Origin: GCA-2748575 sp033722575
Lineage (GTDB): Bacteria > Pseudomonadota > Gammaproteobacteria > Pseudomonadales > Ketobacteraceae
Length of the DNA stretch: 16,926 bases
NCBI GenBank assembly: GCA_033722575.1
Contig: JAWVYU010000069.1
Location: 1 to 16,926, forward strand
Direction: 5' to 3'
Of this stretch, positions 13,138 through 16,926 are shown piece after piece (within the stretch, counting starts at the first letter, position 1; every line of letters begins with the position of its first letter). The translations under genes and the position numbers were made by a program. The notes under the pieces were generated by a model. That model searched no databases, was not told the DNA's origin, and saw only the letters and a program-made list of their open reading frames with translations.

Positions 13138-14112
13138 TTAGCCGGTTTTTTTGCTGGAACGCCACTTTACCACAACCAGGCGGCCACTGGAGCGGGCCTG
13201 GGCTATCTGGCTGTTGGTTACCGAAAACATTTTTTCCGGGGAGGGAAATCCGGTGGCACTGTCCGCCGCTGACATCACCATGGCGGCCTTGATGCCAATA
13301 TAGCCCTTGGAGGTTTTCACCTCGCGCATGTTCAGAGCGTCATAAATGCGGCGATAGGTGGAGGCATTGCACTGGCTGATATCCGGCTGATGGGTAATGA
13401 CTGCAAACTGCTCTGTACCTACCCGGCATACGATATCGAGAGGGCGCACCAGCTGGCGGATCCGGCGGGTCAGGGAGGTAATGACCTGGCGCAGGATTTC
13501 CTTGTCGTGCCTCTGCTTGAGTTCTTCGTAATTGTCCAGGGTAATCAGCATGAGGCAGGCGGCTCCGCCCCGTTGTTCGGCGTGGCGGGCCGTGTCCCGC
13601 AGGCGGCGAATGGCATACTGACGGTTGCCAAGGCCGGTAAGGGGGTCCAGCAGGTTGTTTCGGCGCAGCTTCTGATTGGATTCCACCAGCATCTGGTTTT
13701 CTCTCAGCAGACGGTTCTGCATGGCGGCAATGCGGTCCGCAGCATAAATGCGGGGCAGCAGTTGCTGGTTCATACCGGACTTGTTCACGAAATCATCCAC
13801 GCCATTGTCAAAGGCATGCACCAGCGCCTTGGAGCCTTCTTTTGCGGTCAGCAGAATGATGTAGGTAAAGTGGTTACTGGCTTCATCCAGCTGGCGCACC
13901 CGGCTTGCCAGCTCCAGCCCGTCCATTTCCGGCATGAGCCAGTCGGCAATGAGCACACTCACCGGGCGCTCCTCCAGCATATCAAGGCCCTGCTGGGCAC
14001 TGCTGGCCAGGCGGACGTCGGTATAACCGGCGGATTTCAGCGTGCGGCTGATAACGGCACCACTGAATTTGGCGTCATCAACAATCAATATCGGAAGATC
14101 AGCATTAGGCAT
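13138..14112 (-). CDS. PleD-like response regulator with degenerate GGDEF domain
   Basis: This 324-residue protein joins a CheY-like receiver to a GGDEF domain. The receiver keeps all phosphorylation residues: D12 and D13 in LIVDD, the acceptor D57 in LIADWLMPEMDG, T89, and K111 in DDFVNKSG. A helical linker (about 125-152) leads to DPLTGLGNRQY at 156-166, the usual start of a GGDEF domain. The catalytic signature, however, reads GTEQF at 232-236 instead of GGDEF, and the FKxxND region is replaced by NYEELKQ. RPLD at 223-226, five residues before it, matches the RxxD inhibitory c-di-GMP-binding site. Diguanylate cyclase activity is therefore unlikely, and a phospho-controlled c-di-GMP-binding or protein-interaction role is an inference. 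It lies upstream of panE. Confidence 0.9.
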   Translation of the reverse strand: MPNADLPILIVDDAKFSGAVISRTLKSAGYTDVRLASSAQQGLDMLEERPVSVLIADWLMPEMDGLELASRVRQLDEASNHFTYIILLTAKEGSKALVHAFDNGVDDFVNKSGMNQQLLPRIYAADRIAAMQNRLLRENQMLVESNQKLRRNNLLDPLTGLGNRQYAIRRLRDTARHAEQRGGAACLMLITLDNYEELKQRHDKEILRQVITSLTRRIRQLVRPLDIVCRVGTEQFAVITHQPDISQCNASTYRRIYDALNMREVKTSKGYIGIKAAMVMSAADSATGFPSPEKMFSVTNSQIAQARSSGRLVVVKWRSSKKTG

Positions 14113-14386
14113 GGTCGTTTGGCAGGTTTTGCTACTTTGTAATCATTTATATCCAGTGTGGCTTACAGGTGGAATTCTGTCTATTCATTTGACGCCGGTG
14201 GTGCCACACGGGAAGGCAGGGATGGCGCATTATGATGGGAATGCCGGTGTTCCTGCAAGAAGGGGTGCCCGGGCCAACAAAAGGCGCGTGGACAGTGCGG
14301 TTTTGTGTCTACACTAAATATATAAGCCCCGTGCGATACCCCATAATGGAAACTTATTACCTTTTGGATAGTGGAAGACCCACGTT
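14113..14386. promoter_or_regulatory. Divergent intergenic region between the two signalling genes
   Basis: These 274 bases separate two divergent genes and should contain both promoters. The sequence is GC-rich in the middle and becomes AT-rich near 14310-14355, where TATATAAG (about 14317-14324) could be a -10 element for the plus-strand gene, with only a weak -35 candidate. Nothing else is recognisable. Confidence 0.3.
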
Positions 14387-15577
14387 ATGACAGATCTCAC
14401 CGACATACGTGTATTTGTTGTTACCAGCTCCAGGCTGGATGCCCAGACACTGAAAGTGGCTACGGGGGTATTTGACTCAAAAATCGAATTGCTGGATCGT
14501 GGTACCGGGGATTTTTCCGCGGTCTGTGCCAGCGCCCGGGAATATCGTCCCGATGTGGTCGTGGTGTCTCTGTTCAATACCCTGGAGGTTCAGGAGCTGA
14601 TCCGGGTGTTGCGAAACAACCTGACAGACCACCCTCCGTATTTTGTGGCGGTCAGTGACAATTCCTCCCAGGAACAGGCCATCAGGAATATTGGCGAGCT
14701 GGAGATAGATACGCTGCTATTCACTCCCTACACCAATGAACAGATGCAGGTGAATCTGGCGGCCGGCTATCAGTATCACCGCCAGTATCTGAAACTGCAG
14801 GAGCAGTTCAAACGGGCCTCTGCCACCGCCATGACCGCCATGGAAACCGCATCGGAAATCGGTTTTATCATGAAGCTGGTGGATTCCCTCAAATACGCCA
14901 CCACCCATGAGGCTATTGCCGACCAGGTATTTTCGGTATGCGGAAGTCTGGGGCTGAAAGCCTTTATGATGATGCATGACGAGACGGACGAATATTATTT
15001 TCCCCGCGGACAGGTAACCGATTCCATCCAGCACGTTATGGCTAATGCGAGAGCGTCAACGGTGCGTCTGATAGAGCATAAACGGTTGTTGCTGGTGCGC
15101 ATGGACCTGATGATTCTGATGGTCACCAACGCCCCCTGGCAGGACGACGCCCGTTTCGGGAGGGTCAAGGATTTCCTGTGTCAGATGGGGCCAGTGGTGG
15201 AGTCGCGGATTCGCACCGTGATGGTCAATCAGCTGGTGGAAGCGCAGCACACCAATCTGATGGATATCATGAACATGATGCGACGGCTGTCGGTGGACAC
15301 CCAGAATAATACCAGGGATATCATGCACAAGTTGTCCAATGATCTGGAAGTGGCAGCAGTATCCCTGGATTTGTCCGAGGAACAGGAAAACCATTTGCTC
15401 AAACTGTCCAATCAGGCGCTGGAGTCGCTGGAAACTCTGTACATGACCAATGATGCCCTGGAAAGTTACTTTCACTCGGTGATTGATTCGCTGTCAAAGG
15501 TACGTGAACTTACCATGCAATACACCAGTATGGATACGGATGACAGCAACGGTGGAGGCAGCATAGATCTGTTTTAA
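14387..15577 (+). CDS. Pseudo-receiver regulator protein with GAF-like middle and coiled-coil C-terminus
   Basis: This is a soluble 396-residue protein. Residues 1-125 have the alternating pattern of a response-regulator receiver, but the key residues are replaced. The N-terminal acidic pair is missing (FVVTSS), the phospho-acceptor position is S61 in PDVVVVSLF, and the usual KP lysine is replaced (LLFTPY). It therefore cannot be phosphorylated in the normal way. Residues about 145-280 begin METASEIGFIMKLVDSLKYA and then VFSVCGSLGLKAFMMMH, which resembles the sensor-like C-terminal region of a group of marine gammaproteobacterial response regulators, perhaps GAF-related. Residues about 285-380 look helical and coiled-coil-like (QNNTRDIMHKLSNDLEVA...), ending in a short Asp/Ser/Gly tail. 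It is divergent from the receiver-GGDEF gene. The function is unknown. Confidence 0.8.
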   Translation: MTDLTDIRVFVVTSSRLDAQTLKVATGVFDSKIELLDRGTGDFSAVCASAREYRPDVVVVSLFNTLEVQELIRVLRNNLTDHPPYFVAVSDNSSQEQAIRNIGELEIDTLLFTPYTNEQMQVNLAAGYQYHRQYLKLQEQFKRASATAMTAMETASEIGFIMKLVDSLKYATTHEAIADQVFSVCGSLGLKAFMMMHDETDEYYFPRGQVTDSIQHVMANARASTVRLIEHKRLLLVRMDLMILMVTNAPWQDDARFGRVKDFLCQMGPVVESRIRTVMVNQLVEAQHTNLMDIMNMMRRLSVDTQNNTRDIMHKLSNDLEVAAVSLDLSEEQENHLLKLSNQALESLETLYMTNDALESYFHSVIDSLSKVRELTMQYTSMDTDDSNGGGSIDLF

Positions 15578-15700
15578 AGGTTTGCAGAAATTCACCGGTC
15601 TGTGATTCAATTGCGCTCAACTGTTGCTTCCGCTGAGGATTGAGCCATCGATAGTCCAGTAGGACAAACACCTGCAAAAGACTGGAAAACCTCCGTCAGT

Positions 15701-16926
15701 ATGCTGTTAACCAGGCCGGTGTTAACCATGCTGTTTTTGGGGTTCTCTGCGGGTATACCCCTGTTGCTCATTTTCTCTTCTCTTTCCCTGTGGCTTCGCG
15801 AGGCCGGCGTGGACCGCTCCACGGTCACCTATTTCAGCTGGGCAGCTCTGGCCTATTCCTTCAAGTTCCTCTGGGCACCGCTGGTGGATCGCATGCCGTT
15901 GCCACTGCTGACCAACTGGCTGGGGCGGCGCCGGGCATGGCTGCTGGTGTCGCAATTATCCATCGCTGCATCCATTGGGCTGATTGCAATGGTGGACCCG
16001 TCTGATCCCGGAGCCCTTAACTGGATGGCCGCGGCCGTTATTATGCTGGGGTTTTCCGCCGCCACCCAGGATATTGTGATTGATGCGTTCCGGATTGAGT
16101 CCGCAAGCCAGGAATTCCAGGCCCTGTTGTCCTCCACCTATATTGCCGGTTATCGAATCGGCATGCTCACCTCAGGCGCCGGCGCCCTGGTGCTGGCCAG
16201 TTATTTCGGAACCACCGCTGATGTATATGATTACAGCGCCTGGCGTATGACTTATCTGTGTATGGCGCTCACCATGCTGGTGGGTTTAACCACCACGCTG
16301 GTGGTGGGCGAACCGGTACGGAGCAAACCTCTGGAGCATCACTATCGTTCATCGCAATATGCCCGGTTTCTGTCAATCTTTTTCATGTCCATTGGTGCGT
16401 TCGTGGGCTTTTATGTTTTTGCCGGTGACGCCGCCAGCATTATAAAACAGTGGCTGCAGCTGTGGCAGACGGAAAACTCCCTGGAAAATGTACTGGGGCC
16501 GGTGACAAATTTCCTGGTGGAATCCTGGCGGCTCCTGAGCGCATTCTGTGTGGCGGCATGGCTTGTCAGACTGTCGTCTTTTACACCCCTTTACGAGCGC
16601 AATCTGGTGCAGGAAACCTACATTGACCCGGTGCTGGATTTTTTCCGGCGTTACGGCGTTGAGCTGGCGGTATTGTTATTGCTGTTCGTGGGCTTTTACC
16701 GAATTTCGGATATTGTGCTGGGCGTAATATCCAATGTGTTTTTTCAGGACATGGGCTTTACCAAGAATGAAATTGCCACGGTGGTGAAAACTTTTGGTCT
16801 GTTCATGACCATTCTGGGGGGCTTTCTGGGTGGTTTTCTGGCGCTGCGTTTCGGGGTAATGCGAACCCTGTATCTGGGGGCCTTTTTAACAGTGGCAACC
16901 AATCTGCTGTTTATGTGGCTGGCCCA
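15701..16926 (+). CDS. AmpG-like MFS permease (muropeptide permease family), 3' end outside the window
   Basis: The frame runs open to the window edge (about 408 residues). It is a polytopic membrane protein with the family opening VLTMLFLGFSAGIPLLLIFSSLSLWLREAGV split across the first helix, the LWAPLVDRMPLP loop, LGRRRAWLL, and GFSAATQDIVIDAFRIE, all typical of AmpG. AmpG imports GlcNAc-anhydroMurNAc muropeptides for peptidoglycan recycling and, in some species, beta-lactamase induction; the substrate here is inferred. I give the start as the ATG at 15701, which has only a weak GGAA upstream. The frame stays open back to a stop at 15641-15643 and encodes DWKTSVS, which resembles AmpG N-termini, yet it has no ATG, GTG or TTG. 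An ATC at 15647 follows AGGA at good spacing. The true start is unsettled. Confidence 0.88.
   Translation, partial: MLLTRPVLTMLFLGFSAGIPLLLIFSSLSLWLREAGVDRSTVTYFSWAALAYSFKFLWAPLVDRMPLPLLTNWLGRRRAWLLVSQLSIAASIGLIAMVDPSDPGALNWMAAAVIMLGFSAATQDIVIDAFRIESASQEFQALLSSTYIAGYRIGMLTSGAGALVLASYFGTTADVYDYSAWRMTYLCMALTMLVGLTTTLVVGEPVRSKPLEHHYRSSQYARFLSIFFMSIGAFVGFYVFAGDAASIIKQWLQLWQTENSLENVLGPVTNFLVESWRLLSAFCVAAWLVRLSSFTPLYERNLVQETYIDPVLDFFRRYGVELAVLLLLFVGFYRISDIVLGVISNVFFQDMGFTKNEIATVVKTFGLFMTILGGFLGGFLALRFGVMRTLYLGAFLTVATNLLFMWLA

Noticed and set aside
1..16926. Defence system, CRISPR array, prophage or secondary-metabolite cluster
   Set aside because: No repeats, nucleases, phage structural genes or synthase domains were recognisable on either strand.

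Overview
The window looks like chromosome from a GC-rich, probably marine gammaproteobacterium. The cobalamin gene set, a PleD-like response regulator, a pseudo-receiver protein, a DUF6231-like protein and an AmpG-type permease fit the Marinobacter/Alcanivorax/Ketobacter/Pseudomonas range. The exact genus is inference. No tRNA, rRNA or CRISPR array was seen.

Layout. Positions 1-939 (+) hold the 3' end of a metallophosphatase-like gene and a small DUF6231-like gene. Positions 946-4681 carry the first half of a vitamin B12 locus: threonine-phosphate decarboxylase (cobD) and cbiB on the minus strand, divergent from cobyric acid synthase (cobQ/cbiP). Positions 4657-8149 form an interruption: a decayed cbiZ remnant, an AI-2E/PerM-family membrane protein, a frameshifted IS256-like transposase tail, an AT-richer orphan lipoprotein gene, and a perfect 13-bp inverted repeat. 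The second half of the B12 locus (8150-11778, minus) is a tight operon transcribed pduO-type adenosyltransferase, cobU, cobT, cobC, cobS. Positions 11948-13113 hold a small unknown protein and a convergent panE-like ketopantoate reductase. Positions 13138-15577 hold two divergent signalling genes: a receiver-GGDEF protein whose GGDEF motif is degenerate, and a pseudo-receiver protein lacking phosphorylation residues. The right edge (15701-16926) is a truncated AmpG-like permease.

Function. The B12 genes cover corrinoid adenosylation, cobyric acid amidation, aminopropanol attachment, cobinamide activation to adenosylcobinamide-GDP, alpha-ribazole-phosphate formation, final joining, and dephosphorylation. 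No corrin-ring genes, bluB or pduX are visible, so the locus alone supports late assembly and salvage. A recognisable but broken cbiZ (adenosylcobinamide amidohydrolase) suggests the lineage once remodelled foreign corrinoids by cutting cobinamide back to cobyric acid and has lost that step here. I saw no convincing cobalamin riboswitch.

The most unusual observations are the cbiZ remnant, the IS256 scar carrying a TTGACA box upstream of the orphan lipoprotein, the degenerate GGDEF protein that keeps its RxxD inhibitory site beside a pseudo-receiver, and the missing obvious start codon of the AmpG-like gene. I did not find a clearly new multi-gene system.
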